A stretch of DNA of 64,000 nt from Tritrichomonas musculus (lineage: Eukaryota > Parabasalia > Tritrichomonadida > Tritrichomonadidae). This document shows positions 41,801 through 52,019 of this stretch, one piece after another. The number at the start of each line of letters is the position of its first letter. The stretch's first letter is position 1. Location of the stretch: NCBI GenBank assembly GCA_039105265.1, contig JAPFFF010000023.1, positions 2,232,001-2,296,000 of the forward strand, read 5' to 3'. The notes beneath the pieces were generated by a model. That model had not been told where the DNA came from. It saw nothing but the letters and a program-made list of their open reading frames with translations, and did not search any database. Made by a program: the position numbers and the translations under genes.

Positions 41801-44800
41801 TTTATATTGACCTAATTCTCTAAGACAATCATAAAAATTATATTCTGTTCCATGTTGCTGATTCCAATAAGCTAAAGCATCTTGAATATCGTCCTCAGTA
41901 CCTAAATCTTCCATTTCGGTTGTTTCATTTTCTAGATAATCTCGAAGCTTATTTAATTCTTGATATATTTTTTCACCATAATCAGAACTTTTCAATATTT
42001 TATTTTTAATATCGTCTCTTGTATATTTGTCTTCTCTATAGAATTTATTCAATTGTTCAATGATAATATAACATTTTAAGCCATATCTTGCCCTTGACGG
42101 GTCATTCTGAAATTCATCTCGAACCCATATCAAATCTCGAGGAGGTTCTCCTGAAAAATATTTATTAAATTTCTCTAAATCATCTTTTAGGTCATCATTG
42201 TTATTTATATTGTTGACTTTTCCTTCTTCATAATCTATAACGCTTTTTAATTTCTCTAAGCCTTCTAAGGTGTCTGGAAAATCATCTTCTTTAAATCGAT
42301 TTCCTAAAATGTCTTTAACTTTTTTGAGTCTAGCTTCTCTTAATAACCATATTATAGCTTCTGATACATCATCTCCAAATTTATTAACTATATATTGTCT
42401 TTTAATTTTCTTTGGTCGAAAAGCATTATTATATTCATCGATAGCAGAATCTAAATCCCCAACTCCATTATATTTATCTTCATTCCTTAAAACTTTTTCG
42501 AGATATTTTATCTGTTCATCTTCATTTTTCTTACTTTCTTCTTGGTCTTCCCAAAGGACATTATATTTTTCTTCAAAGAGTTTGATTCCATTATCGAGCT
42601 TCAATTTTTTCTCTATTTGGTTTTTATCTATTTTTTGAAACAATCTCATAGCCCATTTATATCTGTCGGCCCAAGACGTTACTTTTTCGTATGGATTATT
42701 CAAGCTATATGCTTTAAAATACTCATCAATCTCTCCTGTTGTTAATATTTCTTTATACCTCTCATATTCTGCTATTTTCTTTTTCAAATATTGTCTTTTC
42801 TCTCTGCTTTTGGAATTGTCATATGCATCGACAGTTAAATCCTCTTCTCCGACTTCAGCTAAGATTTTTTGATATTTAGCTTTTTCATCAAAATTGCCTA
42901 ACAAATACATAGCATTCTCTAAATCTTTTCGAATATCATTAGAGCGTAGTTCTGGGAATTCTTTCATTAATTCATCATATGTATATTTCTTTGATGTCAT
43001 GAAATTTGATTTTGAATCTTCTTCTTCGAATAATTCTTGTCTATTATAATAAGTACTTAATTTGTCATCCATATCTCCAATACCTCTGGCCAAATCATTA
43101 TTATAACGAGCTTTCATCTCTTGTTCAGATGTTTTCTCTATCTTGTCATGATAATCATAATATACTAAATAAAACATTACCGAATCATATCTATGACCAT
43201 GTTTTTTAAACAACTCAGTCATTCCATCTGGCATTTTTGATTTATCCTGCCAAGCATTCAAATAGGACATAGCCAAACTGTCATTGATTAATTTATCTAA
43301 TTCTTGACTACAAATAGACCTTTCATTTTCTAGACGCTGTAAAGTTTTTTCGTCATCTTTGTCGTCTACAAGCTTATTTAATTCTTCATTTGTAAATCCA
43401 TATCTTTTCTCTAATTGTTTTACTTTTATTTTGACTTCCAAGTTCATAGAAGCATCTCTAAAATCATGAAATTTGTCTTTTAATTTATCTACATCAACAG
43501 TAGAACCATAATAATGTTTATAACTCTTTAGCAAATCTTTAAAGTATTGACTATCCCAATTCTGATTATTTGTTTGTTCTTTCTTTAATTTTTCATTTAA
43601 TTGATGAATACCTTCTGGAGTTTCAGGGATTCCTTGAGCAGAAAAATTCTTAGATAATTTCGATATTTGATTAACCAAATTATGATATTCCAAAAATACT
43701 TTCCAATCCTCTTTATCTTTAGATTCATCTAAGACCATCTGAGAAAGTTTATATTTTGTCGTATTATGATTATTCCATTTCTCTAGCTCCTTCCCTAATT
43801 TATCGTCGTTCTTATAATCCTTTAAATCATCAAGTCTTTTTTCCATTAATCTAAGTTGTTCTTGAACTGTATAATTTGTGCCTTCAAATTCTTTATCAAA
43901 GTTTCGAAGATATTCTTCCTTTTTTAATTCACATTTTAGAAATGGCTCAATATTTGCTCTTTTATGTTGAAAATGGCTGACAAACTCATATACGCTCTTC
44001 CATTGACTTCTGCCGGTAGCTAAATAGTCCGTCCAAGGCTTCCAAAATTCATTCGTTCCTAAATATGCCAAATCAACTTGCTGATAACCAGATAAGTATT
44101 CATTTAAATAATCAATTTTTTGAGCATCAGTTTTTATTTCAGCAGGATAGTCAATACTTTGTTGACGAAACAACTGACGAAATTGAAGCTCTAAATTTAC
44201 TCTTTCTAGATATCTTATTGCATCATCATCATTTGGATAAGACTCTGCAAATTTACCAAAATCTTTTTCTGGAATATGATCTTTCAAAGCCTGCCACATA
44301 CCATATAAGTCCTGATTTCCTTTTTTGGATTTGTATGATTTACGCAATCTTATTGTATCGGTCAATAATGCATTAAATTTTTCTGATTTATTAGTCATTC
44401 CTGAGGGATATGTATATTGTTTTCCTCCTGACCATTTATAATATTTTTTATTTAGAAAATTAGTCATGGCTGTATACCTATCATCTTCACCCAAGAAAGC
44501 AAATTGATTATCTATCTTATTAATTTCTTGCTGTGTTGTATACATACCTATAGTTTTTAAAAATTCTTGAAACGCCAGACAATCGGAATCTTCTTTCCAT
44601 GCCTTCTGATTCATATGTCCTGAGGTGAGAATCTGTATTTTTTCTACGATTTTTTCTAATCCATTTGAAGCATTTGCATATTGGTCTACTTCTGCTTCTA
44701 CCAAAGGCTTTGCTCCACCTTTATAGTCGATACTATTAGCATATAAATTATATAATCTACAATTTAATTCGATTTTCATTTTTTGTGTATCGCCATTATA

Positions 44801-47800
44801 TTTTCTATATATATCAAGTACTGGATATTCCTTTATTTTGTCCCATTTTTGTTTTGGAGCAATATTATTGTATATTCCTAAACACTGTTCAAGTACTAAA
44901 TCATTATCTCTTTTAAAATCGTTGACTTCTCCATTTGCTTTCAAATTTTCTTGTTTAATTTGTGCGAGAATAGCTTCTCCTACATAATAATCATCTCCTG
45001 AAGTCTTAACTTTATCCATAAAAGTTTGTAATTTCAAATCATTGTGGTATATTAAATATTCTTTTGCTGGGTTGACTAACTTCTTCAAAAAAGTCATTGC
45101 TTGTTGAGCTCCTCCTAATTTGTTTGCAAAATCAGTATAATTATCTATGATTACTTTTTGCATAATTTCAGGAGGGCCCCAACTTTCCATAGCCTTTAAG
45201 AATTCCCCATTTATTTCTTTTGTCTTATTTTGTAATGACGCTGTTTCAACAAGATATTTAATACCTTCTTGTACTGAAATACCTCTTTCATGAAAGAAGG
45301 CAAGAGCATTCTGAGGGTCTCCTAATTGTTGATCTTCAAAAATACTATCCCATAACCCAATAGCTTTTGTAATATCCCAAGTTTTATTATTTTTATCAGT
45401 CCATAGTTCACTTTTTAGGCCTTGGTCTTCTTGCTTCCAACCTTCTATCTTTTGAAGAAAATATTCTGTAAATTTTTTGATATTAGCAAGGAAACAACTC
45501 TTTTCAGACGAATAACGTGATGAGTCTCCTTTTTTGATAATATATTCTTCAAAAGTTTTACATTTTCTAGCTATTTTATCAAATTTTTTATAGTCTCGGA
45601 AGACCGTCTCAACTTCTATATAATTCTTTAAGTCTAAAGGGTCGGTAATATCTTGATAATATTGATTTGTTGTGCTTGCTATCTCTTCTGGGAGTTCAAT
45701 TTCTTCAGGAAGGTCTGATGAACCAAAAGTTTCTTTATACAACTGAGATATATCTTCCTGAATTCTCGGATGATGAAAAGCTCTGTTGAATAATACAACA
45801 AACTCATGATTTTCTGGATCGGGATTTCCATTACGTTGTAAATATGCTTGTTTTATCTGCAAATACAGCTTTATTTCCTTATCTTTCTTACAATGACCAG
45901 CGATATCTTCCCAAGTAGCAATCCCAGGATATCTTTTGACCAAAGCTTGTATATTCGGATCTTTGGACCAATTCTCTTTTCGGCCAGCAAATTTGGCTAA
46001 TTCTTCATCCAACATTTTGATAACGCCATCATAATTACATTCTGGGTCATCCATCAAATCAATTTTCTTCTCATTCAGAAGATAATATCCTGGCTGATAT
46101 TTGATTAATTCCATAGTTTTTGGATAAACTTTCTCTACATATTCACTGACTACTTTCTTGAAATTGAAGTGCTTTTTCACAACTAATACAAAATATCCAA
46201 AAGGTCTGCATGATTTAATCAAATCATTTTTTGGTATTGATATTTGTTTTAGTTTCGGTAATTCATTTTCTATTTCCTCTCTTAATTGTTTTAAAGCTGC
46301 GTCTGCATCTCCTTTGTTTTCATTCTTCAAAGCAATATATTTTCCATCTAAGCCATTATTAATTATATCATCTATACTCTTATTATGTTTGTCAATAACT
46401 TCCTGATTTTCATCGTTATTACTCTTTATATAGAGATGACTAGGCATATCTTCCCATATCTTTGTCTTAAATATATTTATCCATTCATCATATAATTCTT
46501 TCCAAGCAGCCTCTGACTTTGCAGCATCGACATTTATTTTTTGTATTGCCTGATCTTGAGGTAATTGAGAATATTCATCATATTTTTTCTGAACATCTTC
46601 TTCCTGATGTTTTGGGAAATCTCTACCGAGCCATTCTTTGATTAAACTTCTAATGTTTTTATCTTTTGTAATATCTCTTTGAAAATCAACATCTACTTTA
46701 ACAACTTTTTCTTTTTCAGCTTTGATAACCTGCCAATTTTGAACCATAAGAGCAGCAGCATCTTTGATTCTCTTTTCTATTCCTGCTTTTGCTTCTAGAA
46801 TACCATTCTCCGTTGATAAATATATTTTCTTATATTGTTCTGCCATATACTGTCCAATATCTTGAGCTCCATCAAATATTGATATTATATTATCTATTTC
46901 TCTTTCCGCATAAATGCGTTGTTGACTGGCTAAATAAGCATCCCAATCTTGCTTAAATTGTTCAAAATTTATTTGGTCGATATGCTGATTTGCATAATAT
47001 CCTGCATCATCATATAATTTAATAGCTTGTTCTTTTATCATCTCATTACCAACAACGCATTTATGCCATTCTAAGTGCTTTAGTCTTTCTATGACCTGTA
47101 ATTGTACAAAAGGATTATTGGCAGAAGCATATTCTCTAGCTAAATTATATCCTGTTAACCTTTGACCATGTGCTTGAAGAACCAAAACGGCATAAGAAAC
47201 TAGTAAAATAGGCAGACTTTTCTTTAATATTGCTTCACCGTTCTCTTTCGTTAAAAAATTATCATTCTTTTTTTCACCATTAACGTAACTCCAAAAGGTT
47301 GCTGCTTGAGTTTCTTGTGTTTGAGAATCACCGTCAAATGTGAAATCCCAGAGAATTGGAAGAAAATCAGAAGCTTGAATAATAATTAGGTCTCCTTTGA
47401 CGTTATTGAATAAATTAATTGCCTGATTAGACTCTGTTTTAGTCTGCCAATCTGCAATTTCACAACCTTTGACTTCTTTCAAAAAATCATCAACCATCTT
47501 ATAATATATAAAATAATGAGCTCTCCTTGCTGAGAAAATACAATTTTCTGGCTTCATATAATCATTCAACTTTTCTTCAAAACACAGGGGAGATTGGTAT
47601 GCTTTCTTCCAAATACGGAAATAATATCTTGCTTCATCTTCTGTCCAACCAACTTGGTCGATAAGGTCTGCATATTTTGCAGGATAATCTAAACCTAATA
47701 TTTTATATCTTTCTTCTTGTATATTTTTAATCACATTGTCTAAATTATCAGCAGAATCAATATGAAATTCAATATTAGATTTATTTTCCTGAAAGTTGTA

Positions 47801-47968
47801 TGTTTCCCAAGTACTTAATGTTGCTGTTTCTATTAAGAGTCTGCAGGCATATTCACGGTCCTCTTCTGAAGTAAAAGCATCAATCCAATTTACTATTTCA
47901 TTATTTGCTAGTACAGAACAATTCGTTTGCATAAAAGTTTTTAATCCATCTACTGAGACAGCCGACAT
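38897..47968 (-). CDS. Giant 3,023-residue repetitive helical protein of the element
   Basis: An unbroken 9.07-kb frame starting MSAVSVDGLKTFMQTNCSVL occupies a fifth of the element. The first 2,500 or so residues are helical and charged, and appear to be made of degenerate repeats of 80-100 residues. Recurrent words combine a short aromatic turn with a helix, as in SYPNDDDAIRYLERVNLELQ, IYPNVDDAERFLRIEKF, KFGDDVSEAIIWLLREAR and EFQNDPSRARYGLKCYI. The last 450 residues are disordered: coiled coil, then Gly/Ser/Asn-, Pro- and Arg-rich words (PPPRRQIIRRETF) ending in QTNNIPISILENPQLAALMKV. A protein this long could act as a scaffold, tape measure or tegument-like layer; there is no recognised family. 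The gene is nearest the right terminal repeat and shares strand with the morphogenesis genes. Confidence 0.75.
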   Translation of the reverse strand: MSAVSVDGLKTFMQTNCSVLANNEIVNWIDAFTSEEDREYACRLLIETATLSTWETYNFQENKSNIEFHIDSADNLDNVIKNIQEERYKILGLDYPAKYADLIDQVGWTEDEARYYFRIWKKAYQSPLCFEEKLNDYMKPENCIFSARRAHYFIYYKMVDDFLKEVKGCEIADWQTKTESNQAINLFNNVKGDLIIIQASDFLPILWDFTFDGDSQTQETQAATFWSYVNGEKKNDNFLTKENGEAILKKSLPILLVSYAVLVLQAHGQRLTGYNLAREYASANNPFVQLQVIERLKHLEWHKCVVGNEMIKEQAIKLYDDAGYYANQHIDQINFEQFKQDWDAYLASQQRIYAEREIDNIISIFDGAQDIGQYMAEQYKKIYLSTENGILEAKAGIEKRIKDAAALMVQNWQVIKAEKEKVVKVDVDFQRDITKDKNIRSLIKEWLGRDFPKHQEEDVQKKYDEYSQLPQDQAIQKINVDAAKSEAAWKELYDEWINIFKTKIWEDMPSHLYIKSNNDENQEVIDKHNKSIDDIINNGLDGKYIALKNENKGDADAALKQLREEIENELPKLKQISIPKNDLIKSCRPFGYFVLVVKKHFNFKKVVSEYVEKVYPKTMELIKYQPGYYLLNEKKIDLMDDPECNYDGVIKMLDEELAKFAGRKENWSKDPNIQALVKRYPGIATWEDIAGHCKKDKEIKLYLQIKQAYLQRNGNPDPENHEFVVLFNRAFHHPRIQEDISQLYKETFGSSDLPEEIELPEEIASTTNQYYQDITDPLDLKNYIEVETVFRDYKKFDKIARKCKTFEEYIIKKGDSSRYSSEKSCFLANIKKFTEYFLQKIEGWKQEDQGLKSELWTDKNNKTWDITKAIGLWDSIFEDQQLGDPQNALAFFHERGISVQEGIKYLVETASLQNKTKEINGEFLKAMESWGPPEIMQKVIIDNYTDFANKLGGAQQAMTFLKKLVNPAKEYLIYHNDLKLQTFMDKVKTSGDDYYVGEAILAQIKQENLKANGEVNDFKRDNDLVLEQCLGIYNNIAPKQKWDKIKEYPVLDIYRKYNGDTQKMKIELNCRLYNLYANSIDYKGGAKPLVEAEVDQYANASNGLEKIVEKIQILTSGHMNQKAWKEDSDCLAFQEFLKTIGMYTTQQEINKIDNQFAFLGEDDRYTAMTNFLNKKYYKWSGGKQYTYPSGMTNKSEKFNALLTDTIRLRKSYKSKKGNQDLYGMWQALKDHIPEKDFGKFAESYPNDDDAIRYLERVNLELQFRQLFRQQSIDYPAEIKTDAQKIDYLNEYLSGYQQVDLAYLGTNEFWKPWTDYLATGRSQWKSVYEFVSHFQHKRANIEPFLKCELKKEEYLRNFDKEFEGTNYTVQEQLRLMEKRLDDLKDYKNDDKLGKELEKWNNHNTTKYKLSQMVLDESKDKEDWKVFLEYHNLVNQISKLSKNFSAQGIPETPEGIHQLNEKLKKEQTNNQNWDSQYFKDLLKSYKHYYGSTVDVDKLKDKFHDFRDASMNLEVKIKVKQLEKRYGFTNEELNKLVDDKDDEKTLQRLENERSICSQELDKLINDSLAMSYLNAWQDKSKMPDGMTELFKKHGHRYDSVMFYLVYYDYHDKIEKTSEQEMKARYNNDLARGIGDMDDKLSTYYNRQELFEEEDSKSNFMTSKKYTYDELMKEFPELRSNDIRKDLENAMYLLGNFDEKAKYQKILAEVGEEDLTVDAYDNSKSREKRQYLKKKIAEYERYKEILTTGEIDEYFKAYSLNNPYEKVTSWADRYKWAMRLFQKIDKNQIEKKLKLDNGIKLFEEKYNVLWEDQEESKKNEDEQIKYLEKVLRNEDKYNGVGDLDSAIDEYNNAFRPKKIKRQYIVNKFGDDVSEAIIWLLREARLKKVKDILGNRFKEDDFPDTLEGLEKLKSVIDYEEGKVNNINNNDDLKDDLEKFNKYFSGEPPRDLIWVRDEFQNDPSRARYGLKCYIIIEQLNKFYREDKYTRDDIKNKILKSSDYGEKIYQELNKLRDYLENETTEMEDLGTEDDIQDALAYWNQQHGTEYNFYDCLRELGQYKDNKNKYPKAKKAIAELLIFYRNSLFPKNQKTKEIIFSTKLDPLIDEMLRDITKAKSNERASSQDDIKDKMKNLNLDYETQETLLRKYDKPEDLNLHLEILELKEKYDQINDTDKMPEIDDINNYTFKEYSGKDLKKYLSEVVKYDWSTIKKELEEMEKRTKDNLDVEKYGTVDGLKSAKGNAFEARAFLLCEELRLDFNELSGKNYSMNTLLKRWNFDLASLRQYLDLNVVKMKYEKSKGQTPSIIQNFDSFIANPKKMKKVDKWRGWVDNFDDKLDKETKENALMSNKITKEKLQEYANTEKDIKIIMKTLDNIKEFNEKFGKKYDQNNLKELCSEEGNWTTAYFNVRVLPLLQDYNYIANKRSEPGLTTEKIINDFGLSGVENFTVEKIDEILPELKKLVLESRDKFLDPHFKEYNEISGEAITKLDEVTKIYPNVDDAERFLRIEKFCKPIRKMIKEMKTMKYEIPTTLNLDEKKFEYELVKSTNNNVDVLEQNLQQQYVQFQELLKKFQEKDAEDKKQKNVLNPKINDINRMRRKLGMSEITIDKYKNMEFENAKQALDDEKRDLEEKQREKDNQKSNSVGGGFNSGSTFGGTVGQPLRFSALNAQRQTNPLTPSTNSTTNPTTFSRPGMEVNKSGIGDLTRANAPLRLTGFNRDTPKPASDSLFSLKSKFDSGSDDDDNPLKPKVNDFTKPLVPSNKFAPPVSLRRWILDKQRAQRLKKDSYPATSPKPSPGPSSLFNVKAEEPEEKWPEDDDDNDEDLPVIKPITSPVMLVKDNNPIEKIASITDKLEEYQEPTLTTIKTPKMPQTGNLLPIPIDQKTKIRTSSGIVELPTRARKDAPLYAVRMPEVIPQMPVVRPVESKVFLAGPSLDDDYQMPRAPPPRRQIIRRETFTPNRNTSKQEVDRKLMEIRQRNKMKNAPLRIQRQQGRAMPVARPAYQPPIQTNNIPISILENPQLAALMKV

Positions 47969-48022
47969 TCTTTATCAGATTTTAAATATAAATAAATTTT
48001 AATCATAGGTTTTTAAGCTATT

Positions 48023-48272
48023 TTTATATAATTTTTTTGTAAAACAACCAATTTTAGGCTTGAATAGGGCATCAACTAGGGGTCTTCTACAAGCTGTAAA
48101 ACAACCAATTTAGGCCATTTATAGGCTTGAATAGGGCCTCAACTCGGGGTCTTCTACAAGCTGTAAAACAACCAATTTTAGGCCATTTATAGGCTTGAAT
48201 AGGGCGTAAATGGAGGGATTATTTGACGGACCGAAGGGACGTTAAATAATCACGCCATTTATATATACTACT
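48023..48272 (-). repeat. Right terminal inverted repeat of the element
   Basis: The reverse complement begins AGTAGTATATATAAATGGCG and matches 2556-2750. It is 250 bp long because the internal unit containing GCCCTATTCAAGCCTATAAA and TTGGTTGTTTTACAGC is present about 2.5 times, against about 1.5 in the left copy. The inner end shares the TTTATATAATTTTTTTGT word. Confidence 0.9.
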
Positions 48273-48277
48273 GCCTT
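48273..48277. repeat. Target-site duplication, right copy (GCCTT)
   Basis: GCCTT immediately follows the last base of the right terminal repeat and equals 2551-2555. Confidence 0.8.
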
Positions 48278-51223
48278 CACTTGGATAACTTTGAGCAAGC
48301 AATTGAAGACAAAAATTTAAAAATATTTTTGCTTCATATTTTTAAGGATGATAAAATGAAGCAGGCAAGCATCAATCAGATATTTGACAGCTCTGAAAAT
48401 TTGGAATTTGAAATATTGGATGATGTGATCCATTATTTGGGAACAATTGAGCCAAAATTCAATGTTTTGGTATTTGACTTCGAAAATTCTGAGTTTTGTG
48501 TTCCATCCACAATTCTCCTCTACACAAATGTCCTGAATTTTTTCTTCCTTAAGGAATCAAAACAAAAACTTTTTGAAAGAGTTTACACAATTCTTCGTTA
48601 TAAAGACGGCCTAAGAAGAAGAATAGAAGGGGAAGAATATAAAATGTTAAGAAGAATAGAAACATACACCAAATTGCAGGATTTCATTCTAACAGGCTTC
48701 AAACAAACAAATGAAAATGAAAACGCTCAAAAAGTGGAAAATGAAAACACTCAAAAAGTGGAAAATGAAAAAACTCAAAAAGTGGAAAATAAAAATGATC
48801 AAAAAGTGGAAAATGTTAATGATGTAGGAATGAATAATGCGGATTTTCCATTGGTTTTGGATGAAATTTATTTGAACGAATGTGTGAGAGAATATGACAT
48901 TCCGAGCACTGTTTATTTCCAGCTTCAAATCATGTTCAACTATTTTGATGAGAAGTCAACCAAATTTCATGTGCTTGAGCTCTTCTTGATAGCCTTGAGG
49001 AGATTCAAAAAGATCATTGTTCCACCTGCATTTCGAATGGTAAGAAGCATTCGAGCCAAGAACATCTCGTTAATATTGCAAATGAGACGAAATAAAATTT
49101 ATGAACAAAAGAAAGAAAACAAAAATGAAGAAACAGAAGATGAAAGCATAAAAACAAATATAAAAGAAGCAGAAGATAAATCTGAAAATGCAAATAAGAT
49201 GGAAATAGATAATAAAAATGAAAATAGTAAAAACAAGAACGAAACAGATGATGAATATGATGAAGAAGAAAATAACAATTTCAATGATTTTGATAAGTTA
49301 CCATATTTTCGTACATTTCTTGAACGTTCACAAAAACAATATTCAATCAAGCTTCTGAAAAAAGAAAATACAACAAATTCAGTTGAGCTTTTACCAGCAG
49401 AAACTTTCTGGAATCTTCCCAAGACGAATTATCTGTTTAAGAATGGTGTTTTAATCAATAAAAATGGCAATGAAAACTTTTGGGGAAAATGGAGCAAAGT
49501 ATTGAATTCTAAAAAGAAGAAAAAGCAAATAAAAACATTAAAACCATCACAACATGTTAATATCAGATCTAATTGTTTAAGTCCAAACAAATTCAAAACA
49601 TTAGGAGCATCAGATTCTGAGAATCCATACTTTGACACTCTGTTGAATATTGATGAAAATAGTCGATTATATGAATTGTTTGTTTTTGATGAAAATGAAA
49701 ATAAATGGCATTTCAATCAAGATGAATTTGAGTTATTAAAGAAAACGATTCTTATTAATCCTCACAATAAAATGCCATTGATTTTATTCGTCAATTCAAA
49801 TGAAGATGATTCAATGGAGATTTGTTATCATTTAAATAAATTTTGTTTTCCTAAAGAATCTGAAAAAATTGTCATTTATGGATCATGCAATCGAAATCTT
49901 TCTTATTTCAATATGAAGAATAAATCAAATGAAACTGAATTAATTTGGCCTTTGTTTTTGTTCTTACATGTTCCTGAATCAAAGCATGATAAAGAAAACA
50001 TTAGCACGATTATTTTCCAAATCTTTTCTTTTCTCTTTTTCATTCAAAATATGGTTATTTGTATTTTGAATCCAAATCAACTTGATCAGATTGATTTCCA
50101 AAAGAAATTAATTGAAATAATTAATTCATTTCAATTCAAACATAAAGATGAATTCAAAAAAGATTCTTCATTGAAATATACAAACTCAATTAATAAATTT
50201 GATGATTTCGAAGGAGATGATGATGAAGAAGAAATTGATAATAATGACTTTTATGAAACTGATGAAAAAATTGACCTTATGTATCGGCTGAACTTAGAAT
50301 ATTTCAATAAACCATTCAAATATATTTGTCTCATTAATGATGAAAATATTGAATCAAAGTCAGGAGCAAACTTTTTTGAAAAAGAATTGACAAACAAAAT
50401 AAAAAATAAAAAAATATTAATTCGAAGTCATTTTATTGGCATTAATGATCCAACCACGTATGGTCCTTTTTTGAAAGCATTGAATGAGTATTCAATTTCG
50501 AATAGTTTTGTTGTTAAAGAAATTGAAATCATTTTTAGTTTTTTGCCTTTGTTTGAATTGAGCAGTACTTACATTAATTTTAAGCAAGATGAAGAAAATC
50601 TTGAGAAAAATTTGAGTACTAAAGTAAATGAAAGATTTGACATGCTTAAAAATAATTGTGAACAAAATAATAATGACTTCACAATTATGGCAAATTTACA
50701 AAAAGAGATGAGGTCAACTTTTCCGTTATTAGATTCATCTTACGATGAGATTTGTAATTTAATTCTGCTAAGAAAAAAAGAACAAATTAGTCGTGAGAAT
50801 GTCGATGTAATTATTTCTGAGCTCACAAAAAGTTCTAATAAAAATTTGTGTTATTTATCTGATATTATCAAAAATGAACCTTATTGGACAAATGAACAAC
50901 TCACTTGCATTCATGATAGTCATGCTAATTTTTTGAAAGAAGAATTCTTTAATATTGTTCATGGATTGTTCCCTAAAAAAGTGTTCATTATGATTTATGC
51001 AGATAACATGAATATTCTTAACAAAAAAATTAACGATGATTCCAAAATCATCGATTCTTTGTTCGATGAGTTTCATGATATGGCAAAACAAAAAATGCCA
51101 AAAGTGAAAAAATTCGTTAAAGGAATGAACACAACTATTAAAGAAAGAGAATATGAAAGAGAAATTAAGGCTAGAATAGGAATTGAAGGAAATCTTGAAG
51201 ATTTAATTGAACAAGATTTTTGA
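48273..51223 (+). pseudogene. 3' part of the host gene split by the element
   Basis: The frame continues in register from the left part: GCCTT is shared and the next codons are cac ttg gat aac ttt gag, giving about 981 residues to the stop at 51223. Residues about 140-185 hold a run of nine-residue repeats of the form QKVENEN, followed by a globular stretch, and an acidic Lys/Asn/Glu linker (KNENSKNKNETDDEYDEEENN). The C-terminal 500 residues are long mixed alpha/beta sequence (RSHFIGINDPTTYGPFLKAL, then NNDFTIMANLQKEM) typical of single-copy host proteins rather than repeats. No family is recognised. The initial TTG is only the first possible start in this fragment and is not expected to be used. 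Confidence 0.75.
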
Positions 51224-52019
51224 ATCTCCTTAATTCTAAATTTAAATCAAAGAATATTTGCCTTTTACACAAAATAGCTTTTTCCTTTACATTTTATGTA
51301 AAGTGAAAAACTTTTTTATCCAAATTTCAATTATTATTGAAGATTTAATTGAACAAGATTTTTTGAATCATGCTGATTAATTTAATTTATTTCATTTGAT
51401 AGAAAAATAAGCTAGCATTGTGAGCAAATTATATAGATTGAAATTGAAATGGTAGATGTTGTACAACACACTGTAAAGTAAGTTATTAAAAATTTCATGG
51501 TATATATATTTATATTTATGTTTAAAAATAAAAAAAGCTAAAAGTTTTAATCAATGTTAATATAAAAGCAAAAACTATACTTTATTTTTCAATTAGGTTA
51601 TTTGAAATTTTTCAAAAATTTATTTTTTTTATTTTATTTAATATTTTCTATGATTTTGAATTTTTTATGAAACGAATATTTCATTTATATCATGCCTAAT
51701 GATTATATTTTCCCATGAATAAATCGATTTTGTTTCTAATATCTGGATGTTTTTACATATTATTTAGTTCAGAACGCAAGATGTAAAAAATATTTTGATT
51801 TATCAAGATAAAATTGAATAATAATAAAAAAAATATATTATTGTAAGATAAAATTGTAAGAAAAAAATGGTCTTCATCATAATTGACAAAACTATAAAAA
51901 TATAGAACAATAATAAGAATTATTATTTTAATAAACATTAGATCAAAATCAAAATTTTCATACAAAACATATATAACAACAAGTAGCAATATTTGTAACT
52001 GCATTCGATGAGATATTAC
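51224..52019. other. A+T-rich intergenic region with short direct repeat
   Basis: No gene is supported; an 83-residue hydrophobic frame on the minus strand (51753-52004) is explained by A+T richness. The 3' end of the host gene (about 51194-51231) is repeated at about 51336-51370 (TTGAAGATTTAATTGAACAA), a direct duplication of about 33 bp. Confidence 0.5.

Larger units (their letters stand above)
2556..48272. mobile_element. 45.7-kb Polinton-like virus-like element (integrase + PrimPol/SF3 helicase + capsid genes)
   Basis: The limits are set by terminal inverted repeats (2556-2750 and 48023-48272) beginning AGTAGT and ending ACTACT, flanked by a 5-bp duplication GCCTT. The parts in order are: a double-domain Ulp1-like protease, a set of small proteins, an rve integrase, a PrimPol-helicase, an accessory gene block, a repeat region, a nested one-gene cassette, an acidic low-complexity protein, two fibre-like proteins, a minor-capsid candidate, two major-capsid candidates, a packaging ATPase, an Arg-rich peptide and a giant 3,023-residue protein. 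A family B DNA polymerase, usual in Polintons, was not recognised, and the length is about twice that of typical 15-25 kb Polintons. The two terminal repeats differ at only about three positions over their first 145 bp apart from copy number of an internal repeat. With the intact duplication and the continuous host frame, this argues for a young insertion. It looks largely whole; one or two genes are doubtful. Confidence 0.88.

Noticed and set aside
42270-42638. Plus-strand frames of up to 122 residues within the giant-protein gene
   Set aside because: They are antisense shadows of a long, A-rich coding strand with serine- and phenylalanine-rich translations.
2556-48272. A family B DNA polymerase gene inside the element
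   Set aside because: No long frame shows the expected exonuclease or YGDTDS-type motifs; all frames of sufficient length have other identities or are repetitive. A profile search would be decisive.
51753-52004. 83-residue hydrophobic minus-strand frame
   Set aside because: Its Ile/Leu/Phe content follows from A+T-rich sequence; there is no leader motif and no neighbour relationship.
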